A DNA stretch of 64,000 nt from Augochlora pura (taxonomy: Eukaryota > Arthropoda > Insecta > Hymenoptera > Halictidae), in the NCBI RefSeq assembly GCF_028453695.1, contig NC_135777.1, positions 9,351,714-9,415,713 of the forward strand. Reading direction: 5' to 3'. This document shows, one piece after another, positions 13,161 through 25,211 of this stretch (within the stretch, counting starts at the first letter, position 1; each line of letters opens with the position of its first letter). A program made the translations under genes and the position numbers. Under the pieces are notes generated by a model. The model saw nothing but the letters and a program-made list of their open reading frames with translations. It did not search any database and was not told the origin of the DNA.

Positions 13161-14987
13161 TGTGTCCATTGCTGTTTAACAATTATGAAACCAATATATC
13201 TACGCGATTTCTATCAATATTTTCCGAGAAAATTTGGATTATTACGGGAACAAATAATTTTATTTAGTTTTATTGACGCATCTTCAAGCTGTAAGAAAAC
13301 ATTCGTTCGACTTGCATATGATTATTTAAATACTGAACATTGTAGGATTACCTTAACCTGTTCAGCGCATAAACCTCGATTTGCGTAACGTCTAGTGGCT
13401 GTCATAGCCGTGGTCGTACGAATGTAAAAAGTGAATAATTTTCTTAAAGCGAGATAGCTCGCAGTGGGAATTAAACGACTTCCGAAAAAGATACGAAAAA
13501 ATGATTGACTTTTGACGCGTAGAAGAGAAATGACCGTTGTCTGTCGGAAAAAATGGATTTTACACTGTTAAAAAAATCGTTCTCGATTTGATACAACTTT
13601 GACTCCTTTGTCTGACGAAACACGAACCTTTTCTACTTGCTTGATAAATTGTCCTATAAATTTCTTTGCCGAAAAGCGAGCCATTTTTGTGCTCGCTGTT
13701 TGATGCGTTCCTCCTCTTTCCCGATTAAAGTTGAATCTATTTTAATTGTTTGGTCAACGTTTTATCAATTCCTTTTTCACGTTCAAGTTCGAAGACATTC
13801 GATAACACGATGCAACCGGTGGTTTTGTGATTACTGTGATCTTTATTGACCCGATTTTAAGGTAATTCTTACGCTAATCTTGCTTCTTAATAAGAATTAC
13901 GATAAAAGTAGATTGTAATCAGCATTTTTAAATCGAATTTTTAATTTTCACCTATGAACAGCTCACGCAAAGTTGCGTGTTGTGTCGTGTAAGCTGTAAA
14001 GACAATGAGCTTTTATTATTATGAAAACGAAATTAAAATATACAACAAGTAGATTATCTTATGGAAAATTAATTACGTACAAAATTGAATTTTACAGGTT
14101 CTACATGTTCATACATTGTCGGATATAGAACTAGGAAATGCTAATATTCACTAAAAAAGAGAGTCATAATTCTTTACAGAAACACGTATGATACAAATCT
14201 AATTTTTGAGAAAAGAACTTTCAAGTCATGCTAATAAATCTGACATGTGATTTGAGAAATTACCGGGAATATTGGAAAACTGTCGAAACTTCTACTCAAT
14301 TATTAACACTTCGCCTACCTCATCAGTCATATATCGGCGACGTAATTTTGTATTAGAAATCCATTTTTATCACAATTTATTACCGGCGCCAAACTTTGTC
14401 AAGATCGGTATCAAAAGTAGTCGCGAAGGTTACAAAAGTAATTGCCGTCATAAATCTGATCTTTTTCCATTTTGAAAATTATCTGGCGCGACAGCGATCA
14501 CGTTAACAGCATAAATTGTCGATGATGTTCACGTGAACGACAATTATGAATATATGCGGGTTCTGAAAATTTTTGTCGGCCATCGTGACACGGAATCTTT
14601 TCGGTTTTCATACACGACATCAATTCACTCGATACGAAAGTAATATTTACGAGCATCGATCGGAACGCTGTAATATTTCTTCTCTTCAAATCGAGATCCA
14701 CCGGGTCATCGTCGCCACCTGGGGGAATAAAAATCTTGTAAATCTGCCACCGCGCTGATAGTAGATTCCGGGAGCAATAAATAGAAAATCTTTCCTAATC
14801 ATTCGGCAGAGCTACAATAAATCAACAATATTGTACCAGATTAAGAAATTTTCATTCCTCGAAATTGAATAATCTAGGTAGTCCCAATTACTTTATTATT
14901 TGTGGCATTTTTATTATTAATTTTGGTATTTCTTATTATACACGGTACATTTATTATTACTTTTGGTTTTCATTAGAACCACGTTCC
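13161..14987. other. AT-rich stretch, no gene recognised
   Basis: No repeat or coding signal stands out. TTAACCTGTTCAGCGC near 13360 looks like the left end of a TTAA-type element but has no right end nearby. Confidence 0.45.
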
Positions 14988-15115
14988 GATGAAGTTTTTC
15001 AAACAAAATTTTATTCGGACAATATATCGACGAAATTTTTCAAACAAAATTTTATTTGGACAATATATTGACGAAATTCTTCGAACGAAATTTTATTCGA
15101 ATAATATTCCGACAC
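14988..15115. repeat. 41-bp tandem repeat, three copies
   Basis: The motif CAAACAAAATTTTATT recurs at 15000, 15041 and 15082 (last copy CGAACGAAATTTTATT), an exact 41-bp period. Each unit also carries GGACAATATAT or a variant. Confidence 0.85.
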
Positions 15116-16210
15116 GTTGGCCGTTATTCGAATAAAATACGTCGAACTCTGTCCTCAATGTCCTCAAGTTTCCCGCAGTGAGTGCCAACGAATTAACACG
15201 CGAGATACGATTAATCTACGCGTTTGACAAGTTCTCCGAACTTACTTGCGGCGTTAAACCCTCGCAAGAGCAGCAGGGCGCGCGCGCGCCTTTATTTCCC
15301 GGCTGCCGACGTTGGAATAAAGAGACCATTCAATAAAATATGTGAAACGCCGCGGCGCGAGATAGGCAAAAGACGCGCGTTGAACCAGTTGAATAGTCGG
15401 CAGGAGTTACAGCGTCCGCGGCGACGTTTAAATGTTTGACTTCGCCAGGTAAATGCGGAGTTTCTGTAGAATTCTCGCGTAAAGGGGACGTTATTGCCGC
15501 GATACTTAATCCTATATACAGTGGGCTTTAAGCGGTAATAACGTGGGACATTATTTTCCCTTCGTCAGAATCTGAGAGATTACTGTAAACGATACGAAAT
15601 GACTGACAGCGAATTAAGAGTGCCGCGAGGATTTTAATTTCGACGAGCTTAATCCTTCGTTCTCTCTCTCTCTCTCTTCCCTCCCCCTCTCTCTCCCTCT
15701 CTTTTCGTGTCTCTCTATATTTACTGCTAAACGTAGTCGACATAGTCGGCCTGTTATCCGTGATATTTCATTACTCCGTGCACGTGTGATTAAAGACTTC
15801 TCGGCGGCAGGAAATACGAGCATTCTTTAATCCCCGTTGCGAACAATTGTTTTGTTTCGAGCACTTATGCAACGCTACGATATGAAATAATTGATAAAAT
15901 GTTCGTTACACGAAAAAATGTTTCAGATAGAAGTTGCATGGTTTATAGAGGGCCGCATATTCTCGTAATCAGTTTTGCGTTACTTTGCTTTTTCATCGAA
16001 ATATGAAAGGTCACCCTGAATTTTTTTCATGGAATGGTTTATATTTCTTCCCGAATTCGGATGAAACAAATAGATAATAGGAGGTATTGATCAAATAACG
16101 TTTGAATCGATTGAAAGCGAACTATTTAAAATTATGATAAACGAAATAATTTGGAACATTTCTTTAAAACTTACAGCGACCTAATGGAGTACTTGAACGA
16201 CTTTAGTCTA
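15116..16210. other. Unannotated stretch, partly GC-rich
   Basis: 15190-15480 is GC-rich with a GCGCGCGC run near 15281. The CT tract at 15656-15718 is listed separately. No gene recognised. Confidence 0.45.
15656..15718. repeat. CT-rich low-complexity tract
   Basis: Imperfect (TC)n with C-runs. Its antisense gives an Arg/Glu-rich frame that is not credible as protein. Confidence 0.85.
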
Positions 16211-16454
16211 TTAATACTTTGCACTCGAAGCCATTTTAACTGTAATTCTATGATAACTTTCCCGACGTATAGCATTTCTATTTTATATAACAAAATGTAT
16301 TTTGTGCATGTGCAAATTGGATCTTGTAACTCATGCGACAACAGTTATACTTTTAATAATTCACGAAATCTCGTATTACATAATATAAAAATTATTTTGA
16401 AACGTAACAATTTTAGTGGCGCTTCAGAGTCTCCACTCGAGGGCAAAGGGTTAA
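16211..16454. mobile_element. TTAA-flanked MITE, CCCTTTGCACTCG family
   Basis: TTAA at 16211-16214 and 16451-16454 bound a 236-bp element. The left end TACTTTGCACTCGA is a degraded form; the right end, reverse-complemented, reads CCCTTTGCCCTCGA. The interior shares GCCATTTTAACTGTAA and TAAAATTGTT with the elements at 21718-21962, 38459-38685 and 48124-48350, so these are one family. An overlapping 161-codon frame (16151-16636) is largely this element. Confidence 0.7.
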
Positions 16455-16612
16455 GGTTAGATTATAAATTGTCAAGTTTTGTTAATCTCACCGTTAGTTC
16501 TCACGAGTTTTTAAACCTATCTCCTATTTACATGAGATTTCGAAAATATACATATGTGAATAAATGTAGAATTTGTTTGATTTATATATTACTCAGTATT
16601 TCTCTTTTAGAT

Positions 16613-17027
16613 TGTTACGGCGTAACAATGAATTAAGAATGTCAGGTAAAAAATACCACATGATACGGCGCAACAAAGTTGCAAACTCCGACCGTAGGCG
16701 CGACCATGCGACCCTTTGTCGGCTGCACGCAGTCAATGCTAAGCCCTGATTGGTGCGCTCTTGGGCCACCAAATTAGTATAAAAGGTCCGACAAAAAATA
16801 AAATTCAACATTCGATCAACTACAACCATACTACGCAGAACCTCTGTCTCTCGAAACATTACCTCGCTAGTCCAACATTAATATTAAAGTGATTTATTGT
16901 AAACTTGACTGATTTATTTAAACATTCACTTGTGATTAATTTCCCAACGTGAAGTCGAACGATAACTGAAAGCATCTTTCAATTAAGTTGCCTCAGAGCT
17001 ACTTCTATTTTCGTTCGCGCCGAAACA
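16613..17027 (+). mobile_element. Solo LTR, 415 bp, with TATA box
   Basis: The sequence runs from TGTTACGGCG to CGCCGAAACA; the ends are inverted repeats matching at 9 of 10 positions and show the canonical TG...CA of LTRs. A 5-bp target duplication TAGAT lies at 16608-16612 and 17028-17032. Inside are an inverted CCAAT box (ATTGG, 16749) and TATAAAAGG at 16778, as in an LTR U3 region. With flanking duplications directly abutting the ends and no internal region or primer-binding site, this is a solo LTR left by recombination. Superfamily is not assignable from the LTR alone; a 5-bp duplication fits Gypsy, Copia or Bel/Pao. Confidence 0.75.
16778..16786 (+). promoter_or_regulatory. TATA box of the solo LTR
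   Basis: TATAAAAGG, with an inverted CCAAT box 25 bp upstream and TCAACATTCG about 30 bp downstream where an initiator would be expected. It is probably the LTR's RNA polymerase II promoter. Whether it is active is unknown. Confidence 0.55.
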
Positions 17028-17032
17028 TAGAT

Positions 17033-20000
17033 GATACGAAGCAAAACAATCTCCAAGATGTAACGCAACTCCACAAGACTTGCATATTTAATTTGTTGCT
17101 CAGCCTTTTTTGTTTTTGGAACATACATGGCAATCTCTTCGTTTTCGTTTGTTAATTTCGGGAACGAGTATTAGCTGCTGTTGCGTCAACTAACCGGAAA
17201 GTCTATCGATCTCATCATGATGGAACAAGTACTTATCACAAGCACTTACAAACCAAAAACTTGCCGACGCCTGTAACTTATTGATACTTGAACAAAACAA
17301 CAACAGAACACCGCGCCATATTGGGCGGTACCGTGCGTAAATGTCGTATTAAAATGTTATTATTTATATTATAATTCGCGATTATCCCGGGTATCTCGCA
17401 CAATCGCGGCAATTGCGACTCTTACCCTACTTGCTCGACGATCTCTTTCGTTGAATTTGATGCCATGAATTCCCGGTGCTACGTACACCGCGTTCGTCGA
17501 CGAGTCGCGCCTGGGACGTCGAAAGTTTCTGATTACGGGACCAGGAGCTATTAATTTTTCGTTGCCGGTTCGAATAGCAAGCGAAGGAGCCCGGTTTGAA
17601 TTAGTGTTAGGTTCCGCTATTAAAAGTTGCCGGAGTTCAATTATTTTCACACCGGCGTCTGCCAACGAAACGATTTCCGACAGGAGATGGAAACTGCGTT
17701 CACAGTGGACCTATCTTTCCAATCTTATTCCGCGGGGACTGACATCTGTTCGCCGAATTGAAGAAAGTTCGCCGACGTCGCGGGGTTAGAGGCGGGTGAA
17801 CGTTTTGAAGATTTAACCGCTGCTAAGAGGTCGATGTAAATCGAAGCGCGCGCAGCCAATGCCATCGGAGTTTTATATGGGAGCGCGAGAAACGGTTCCG
17901 CACTTTTTCACTGGAGTGCGTTCCTCGGCCCGCGAACCTTATTCGTAATAACCTTGCCCCGAATACCTCGCCTCCTCCACGCTCAAAACGGTATTCTACA
18001 TAATCGCGTTCCGTTTCGGGATCCGGCAAATAGTTTTTTAGAGCCTGGATTTGCCTTCTTTTTAGCTACAGTGGCTCGCAGATTTACGTTCGGCGAGACG
18101 CGAAATTGCTTTATTAAAAGTTCATCTACTTCACAAATTCAATACTAATTTGATCTTAAGCAGTTTTATTAAAGGTACGCGAATCCTGTATGCAAACGGA
18201 CGAATATAATTTGCACAAGGATGGATTCACGCAAGACCGAATATATTTAGACCCTCCACCGTTTGGATTATAACGTTTGCTTGAATTGGTAAATTTATTC
18301 AGTGGTTTCCTGTGAAAGGGTCTTCGCGAATCCAAGATTTTTCAAATAAAAACTGTGAAACCTGTCAATCGGGCCAGCATTTCTATCGAGCAAAATGACA
18401 AGACCGCGTTTATTCAAATACCGCAGGATTTTCATTATGATACACGCTCGAATAACTGAATTTGTCCAACGAGGCACGGCATAAATACTTTCGCAATACC
18501 TATACGTGATATGCGCGATTTCTATAACAGTGTACGCTTCGATGAATTTTATTCTGTAACTCCTCTTGTGATTGTCTTTGTTTCAAAGCTTGGAAGCGTT
18601 TCAACGATTATGAAGTGAAAAATTTGAACCGTATCAGTCGCACGATTATCTTGGAAATGAATTTATCGTGCGAATATAAGGTACGGTAACTCTCGGAAGA
18701 CAATTTAAAAATTATTAATTTAGGAGCATTTACTATTTGATAAATTGTCGGTGAAATATTTGGTATACAACGCGCAAAACAGTTCCAACGAATAAACCAA
18801 TGAATTGTTCTTTCGTTTCTTTATTAATTGGAATACACCGCGCAGAATAATATCGAATGATTTTAAATAAATTACTTTTACGTTTCTTTATTGCTTTGGT
18901 TATTCCATATGAAAAAGCGTTATAAAACATTGCAAGAATTCGCAAGCTTTTGCGAATGGAATAAACTGGATCAATAATGACAGCGAAATACAAGGAAAAA
19001 GTGGTTAAACGCGGTGGAGAACGATAATCCCTTAAATTCGATCCAGTAATCGTTCTCGCTCCGTCGATGAAATATTAACAAAAATTTTCCAGAAGGTCGC
19101 GCTTTACAAGCGGGATCCCTCATAATATTAATTCTGACCATAAATTTCGTTACCAGGGGCTCGATAAGAACAGCATCGATCACTTCGAACCTGGCCAGCC
19201 AGCCACAGGGCAAAGATCTTATCGAGCCGTGTCCATCTAGTACGATTTGTGCCTCCAGCTCCACCCTCCCCCCCTCTTTTTTCACGGAAATTCCATAAAT
19301 TATTCCGACCGGCCGCCGGAAATTGAGCGGTCGACCCGATCAGCCATAATCTCACTTTATACTAATTCCGGTATCGTGCGGCAGTTGGCAACAAATGGAA
19401 TTAGATCCAGCCGCGCAAGTTCCACGATTCGAACGGTAGAGCAAAAACATGAATGGTCCGGGCTCGTTCTCCCCACCACCGCGTCCAGACCGATCCTGGT
19501 TCCTCCTTTGTCTCGAAATGGCCGATCATCCTTTCGCCCTTTTTTGGCCCCATTGTGTTTTTTCGCCGGCGAGCTTAATCCGCTCATTCTTCGACTGGTC
19601 TTCCGATAAGTAACTGGCAGGGTTAGTTTCACTATTGTCGATTAGGATTTCGTCCGCTCGCGCTTCTGTTTTTCCGTCCGCTCGTCCGCTCGTCCGCTCG
19701 TCCGCTCGAGGATCCGTCCTTGCCAAACGTTGTAATCTTCTTTTAGCTTCCTGATTCCTCGATCCGAGCCGCCCTCCCCCCTCCCCCCTCCCTCTCTCTT
19801 GTTCTGCCCGTTCGATTTTGATTTCAAGACCTCGGCCATTGTTTACCCGGCCGATCACGTCCGACCAGCTCCCAGCATGGCACGCTCTTTGCCTATTCGC
19901 CGAGATTAGTCTTTTCTATTTCCATGATAAATCACGGCCTCCGACGGGACTTCTCTCTTCCACGTTCCTTTTCCACTTGTCCCGCCCCGACTTAACCTTG

Positions 20001-20346
20001 TTCCGCTCGTCTCATCAGGGATAAGTACTCGGCCACGTCGGAACGAGCTGGTTTATCATATTAGGCTATTCTATTATAAGCGGGACACTTCCATGTAGAC
20101 CCTCCAAGCCCGGCCTCGTATTTCGTTGATTCTTCCCGGGAAGAACTGTTTTAGGGAGCTGCGCGATTCTCGTGGAATCTTTGACAAAATTCGATTCAAC
20201 GAAGGCGTTTCGCTTGCTAAGCGGGCGCTTCTAATTTTACGATGCAGCAAAATTCTTAATAAATTGAGCTGCTAACATATTTCCAGTCGTGTCTCAAGTT
20301 TGCGTGATAAAACATGTGACTGTATAATGTTTATAATTCTGCCTAT
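17033..20346. other. Unannotated stretch with GC-rich islands
   Basis: 17380-18090 and 19000-20100 are GC-rich and contain long frames on both strands without protein character. The 8-bp repeat at 19675 is listed separately. No gene recognised. Confidence 0.5.
19675..19706. repeat. 8-bp tandem repeat (CGTCCGCT)4
   Basis: Four perfect copies. The antisense frame reads an Arg-Ala-Asp-Glu-Arg-Thr-Ser-Gly cycle across this tract, an artefact of the 8-bp period. Confidence 0.95.
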
Positions 20347-20614
20347 TTAACGCTTTACCGACCGGTTGTTCGGCTGTAAACTTTTGCGTCATTATGGAGT
20401 AACTAAATGTGTTAACATTGTTACATTTCGATGACATTAGCGTTAAAGAATATTTATTTTATTTTCATTTTATTCTGCGCGAACTATACATATATGGTAT
20501 ATAAAAAATTATATGATAATATTGGAGCTTACGGAGATGTGATGCATATATGATAAATTGTTGGTTGCCATGGTGAAAAGCCGATTTGTGGGCTACCGGT
20601 CGGTAAAGTGTTAA
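20347..20614. mobile_element. TTAA-flanked palindromic element
   Basis: TTAA at 20347-20350 and 20611-20614 bound 260 bp. The left end reads CGCTTTACCGACCGGT and the right, reverse-complemented, CACTTTACCGACCGGT, 15 of 16 matching. The termini begin CGC/CAC and not CCC, so this is a separate family that shares the TTAA target. Confidence 0.7.
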
Positions 20615-21404
20615 GATTCAACAATTGCATCAATCTTGGTTGATGTTCCCCTTCCATAGTATTTCAGTAGTATTCTACGAAATGCTGATGACTAATACTA
20701 AATAAATGTTATCCTAATTTCGATGAACCTCAATATTTTATGGACATTTTTAAATACGCACAGTACTGTAAGAGAAATGTTCAGAGACCGCGTTACAAGG
20801 GAAACGTTCAGAGAACGTATCATAAGGAAACTGAACAATTGCTAAACGAGATTAGTTCATATTGGTAATAGTTTAAGTTAGTAGATTAGCAATAGTTCAC
20901 GTTTTTATTACTTCGTGACATTCCATTGGTTATTTCCATGCCGCGCACAGGCGCGACAGGTGGTAGCTATAACTTTATGAGTGACAGCCATGATTGGAAA
21001 TTCAATTACTTATTTGCCAGCTGAGTCGTTGCTTTATTAGTATATTAGCACATGCACATTAACACGTTGATTATTATTACGGTTACGGATCACCGGTGCA
21101 ATTAAATTGTTTAGAACCGATTACGGCGGAATAGATGCTGCCAAATATATGTATATATTCCGACGAGCCGAACAACACGGTAAACGCAGAAACTAGAAAA
21201 TACTATCTCGTAATTAACTGCTATTATGAATATAGATTGTTAGCTATTAGTAATTATAAGTCGGTTATTATCAACAGATTTTATGTTATAAACGTCGTCG
21301 ATGGTGCACAGTTGTGAAAAAGCTTTGCGAGGATTAACCTCTTAGGCACGACGCGTCACTATAGTGGCTTTTGTGAATGTTTCGTGCTTAACTCAATTAT
21401 TTTA

Positions 21405-21652
21405 TTAACCTTTTAGATACGGCAGGATTTTGCGCAAATAAAGTTTTTCGTAACTAAATTACGATTTTCTCTTAATATATATGTTTTCCGGATATCTATA
21501 TATAGTACTAATAACATATATTCTTTTCTTAATATATTGTATATACACACTTTCACTTCAATTGTTTGCTTTAATAAATAATAAAACGATTGAGTAAAGC
21601 ACGAGCCATTCGCGAAAGCCACTATAGTGGCGCGTAGTATCTAAAAGGTTAA
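21405..21652. mobile_element. Inner MITE, same family, inverted
   Basis: TTAA at 21405-21408 and 21649-21652 bound 240 bp. Left end CCTTTTAGATACGGCAGGAT and right end (reverse-complemented) CCTTTTAGATACTACGCG. It holds the perfect 14-bp palindrome GCCACTATAGTGGC and lies in the opposite orientation to its host. The paralogue at 52.4 kb reads straight through this point. Confidence 0.75.
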
Positions 21653-21717
21653 TTATTAAAGTAAACGATTAAAGAGAAAGTGTGTATGTACAATACACTA
21701 AGGAAAGAATATTCTAA

Positions 21718-21962
21718 TTAACCCTTTGCACTCGAATGGTGACTCTGAGGCAGTAAAATTGTTCTATCATGTTCTAAGATAATTTTTATACCAACAAAAT
21801 TTAGACTCAAAAGATTATTGAATAGACAAGCTGTTGTATGAGCCACAAGAAACAATTTCGCATGCATGAAAGTGCACTTTGTCGCACAGTATGGAAATAC
21901 TATGGGCCAGGAAAATTATTTCAGATTTACAGTTAAAATGGCTAACGAAAGCAAAGGGTTAA
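21718..21962. mobile_element. Second nested MITE, CCCTTTGCACTCG family
   Basis: TTAA at 21718-21721 and 21959-21962 bound 237 bp. Left end CCCTTTGCACTCGAATGG, right end (reverse-complemented) CCCTTTGCTTTCG. The interior matches the element at 16211-16454. It interrupts the outer element at a TTAA that the 52.4-kb relative still has as a single TAATTAATAC site. Confidence 0.75.
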
Positions 21963-22075
21963 TACTGTATATAGCTATGCGAAAAAAATATATATTAAGA
22001 AAAATGATAATTTAGTAATGAAAAACTTAATTTGCGCAAAATCCAGCCGTGCCTAACAGGTTAATCATCTAAATC

Positions 22076-22110
22076 GCTTGCCGTATTTTGATGATTGTGA
22101 CTCGTAAATG
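22076..22110. repeat. Short dispersed motif shared with 46060-46100
   Basis: CTTGCCGTATTTTGATGA followed by an ACTCG motif recurs on the opposite strand at 46060-46097, where it is preceded by TTAACCC. It is probably the end of another TTAA-type repeat family. Confidence 0.5.
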
Positions 22111-25041
22111 AGGACGTCTTGCAGTAATCTGTCAAGTACGAATGTTCCAATAAATACTCTCTAATTGTCCTTCAGCTTGTAAACGAAAATGATCAATTTG
22201 AGTAGAGGAAATACGATTATTCGAGCTTCGAGGTTCGTTTATATAATTGCCGATTGCCAACAACTATAAAAATGAGGCGCAAGTCTCGCATAATCATATC
22301 TCTTTGTCCTGAATTGGTAAGAATTGACTCTATTCCGTTCTTTCAAGTCTGAATAAAATCACCATTTCCTCAATATGTAATAATTCAAGTAAATGTCGGA
22401 ACAAGATAAATATTATATTATCTTCTCTTTCCAAATTAAAAGAATAAAGCAAGTTCTAATCGTTGTACATACTTAAGAAGATAATGAACACGATTAATGT
22501 GTATTGTTCTATATTAATCCCAAGACTGGATTTATTTAAAAATCGTATCGTTAGTATTAGAATAAAAGCTTGAATAAAGAAGTGTAGCTAAAAATTTCTC
22601 TCACAAATATTTTTATAGTATGAGCAACTGTAGAAGCAAAAACGAGAAACCAGTTATTTTGACTGGTGTGTCACAATGTAATGCATTGACGTTCCAATTT
22701 GCTTTTGATTATTATGCTATATTAAATTTTAACCACTCAATTTCGCTACAACTGTACAAAATCTGCAGTCTGGTTGCCGATATCTGCTTTAATGGAGACT
22801 GAAAGAAATCACGGTTCAGCATCGAGTGCAACGAATATTCGGGGAAACACTTTATGAATTCGTACTCTCGACGCGCAGATCGCTCTCGAATCTTCGAAAT
22901 TCACGCGCGTTCGCTTGGCAACGCGAGCTCTCGAACGCCGATCAAAGTCCCGCGGTTTTGTCGCGGCTTGTATTCCACCAATCGGTAATCGTATTTTTCT
23001 CCAGGTGAAAGCTCCCCCGGCCCGTATCGAGCTGTAATATTTCTCGGTTTTCCCAGTCGAACTGTCACTTTCATTCTCGCGCGCTCCCAGCGGCTGCGTC
23101 GGTGTTGTTGCGCGAAGGGGGGGGCGACTCGGATCGGGCCGAGTTTCGTGCTTCAAAACCAGACAGGCCATCGATCCACCGGAAAAAAATGGATCCCGTT
23201 TTGCCGGGTAACGGGTCGTCGGAACGGTTTCTCGATTTCGCCGTAGATCGGCCGAGCTTTGTCCTCCGTTAACCGGATTTCACGCGTCCGCTGGTTGCGT
23301 TAATGTAAACCGATCAACTGGTTTCGATTAAGGGGTCCGGGAAGAGCGGAAACGGTCGAGGAACAGAGTGTGTACGTGTGTGTGAGAGAGATAGAGAGAG
23401 AGAGAGGAGACGGAAATCGAAGGAAAGTTGTATGCAAGACGGGGCCAGAAGTAGCAGAGCACCGGCTACGACAAAAGTGCGACGACTCTGTTCCGCCTTC
23501 GGGCGTTTCGTGAATAATTTGCATTATTCGCGCGGAAAGTTTCCCCTCGACGCGTTAATGGATCTTCGGGACAGGCGCGTCGCGTCGCGTCGCGTCGTCT
23601 TGCCAGACGAGGCTCGAGAAAAATTCACCTCGAACGACTACGATTCGTTTAAACCTTAAATCGTATCAGGTAAATGCTTCTAATTTCCGACACATTAGCC
23701 GTTGACCTTATAGACTCCTATCGGCGGGCGTGCAACTTATAGATGGAAGTTGGAACACGAATTTGTATGTAATTCGATTCTGCGTAAAACGTTTTGTGGA
23801 AATATATTTTTTGAAAATTTTATTTGTAAAATTACTAGCATTTGATGTTCAGCCGAATGTTTTTCCCATAGTGGCGCTATGGGCGAGATATCTCGTACCA
23901 CAATTTTAAGGTATTTCATACGGAATGGGATTAAAGAATTTATTTATCGTTGAATCATTATCGAATTTCTGGTCATTAACAATAAACGGATTTCTTATTT
24001 TGTATTTTCAGATGGAAACATTTCTATCTTAATAGAAGTTAAACAGATCATCTGATCGGAGGTGGATAAACCGATTTCATAGTACTTTATTTTATGTAAT
24101 TTTCTGACGTGGGTGGCCCTGGTTCTTGTTCATTTTGTCGTAGATGATATCATGCTTGCCGAAAGAGAATCATCCGTAGCCGTGTTTATAAGTACATATA
24201 AAATCTGTAAGTGTAATCTGCGGACGGAACACGTTACGCACAATGGCTTCTCCATGCTGGGAGCTTCTTTCACTTTGAATAGACGCTAGCTTATGCATCG
24301 TCTTTATCGACTGGTTCCTCGGCAGCATCGATTCCGTGGATCTCGTGGTTCTATTGGAAATTATTGATTTTATTAGCTCCTTTGTGCTGTAACATCGTGT
24401 TAGACTTGTTAGGAAAGATTTCGGGCATAATCTATTGAATAATAGTTTCTTGTTAACGTTTCGACGTCCATGCTGCAGGCTGAAAAATCACGTGAAAGTG
24501 AAGCGTTTCATTTGACTGAATCGAAATGTATTGCGAGGTAAATTTCGAAGAAAGCTCTTCCAAAATTTCTGTTGTCGATTCTACGAAAATATGGACATGT
24601 ATTTCGTATTTACAATTCCGTTATTTCTACAAACTCAAATAGATCGATAAAATAGAAATGATTTTTTGAAACCTCAAAACCGGGAATGAAAATGAAATGC
24701 AATTTCTCTGTTATCGATATTTAACCGTTGCTATTACTATGGACAGACCATTGTATAATATTCCTCTTTTCTCTTGTAACAATCTATTACCGACAACACT
24801 CTAACGCGAATAAAAGGTTGTACATAATTAAGGTAATTTCGTGATGGTAATCAAAACTGCATAGTTTTAGTTGCTATGATATTTGCGCCTTGAACTATTT
24901 TAATAAAAATATGATTCGATATTATCAGAAATGTAATAATTATTTTACAGAGATCGCAATGTCGTTATAAATGCGTCGTAATAATTGGCCACGATCTCGG
25001 CAAATACATCTGTCGCATTTGAAACGATGCATATCAAATAG
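22111..25041. other. Unannotated stretch, no gene recognised
   Basis: 22800-23660 is GC-rich, with a 120-codon minus-strand frame (22809-23171) that is Arg/Pro-rich and lacks motifs. A GA microsatellite at 23384 is listed separately. The rest is AT-rich without structure I can name. Confidence 0.5.
23384..23408. repeat. (GA)n microsatellite
   Basis: Imperfect GA repeat with one AT interruption, preceded by GTGTGTGTGA. Confidence 0.9.
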
Positions 25042-25211
25042 TAACATTTATTTGTCGATCCGTATGCGATTGCCCCTTGACTCTGTGTCCAAAGGGCGCT
25101 GTGTTTTGTTTCATGTCACGCGAAACGCGTTATTATCCGGCACACTGTTCCGAGGTTTACGAGGACAGAGAGCTTTGCTCCACCTATTTCAGAATAATTA
25201 CGTCGTATCAG
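25042..25211 (+). other. Cysteine-rich open segment, possible orphan exon
   Basis: The frame read from 25023 (after TGA at 25020-25022) stays open and encodes seven cysteines in about 46 residues, starting CRSVCDCPLTLCPKG and continuing through YYPAHCSEVYEDRELC. The spacing loosely recalls Kazal or follistatin-like modules, but the usual VCGxDGxxY core is absent, so this is only a resemblance. G/C-ending codons are common in TGC TCC ACC TAT TTC. A possible donor CAG|GTCATA follows at 25211/25212; the acceptor side (AAATAG at 25036-25041) lacks a good pyrimidine tract. It could be a single exon, a pseudogene fragment or chance. Confidence 0.2.

Larger units (their letters stand above)
21334..22064. 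mobile_element. TTAA element interrupted by two nested MITEs
   Basis: The outer element spans 21338-22060 between TTAA copies. Its left end CCTCTTAGGCACGACGCGTC and its right end (reverse-complemented CCTGTTAGGCACGGCTGG) are imperfect inverted repeats. It carries CACTATAGTGGC near the left end. Removing the inner MITE (21405-21652) and the second insertion (21718-21962) leaves about 238 bp, matching the uninterrupted 244-bp relative at 52355-52606. Confidence 0.75.

Noticed and set aside
16151..16636. 161-codon plus frame
   Set aside because: Half of it is a MITE (16211-16454), and it extends across the start of the LTR at 16613.
17562..17600. GGTTCGAAT, resembling a tRNA T-arm
   Set aside because: No matching A-box, acceptor stem or anticodon arm could be built around it; a similar motif near 25548 failed too.
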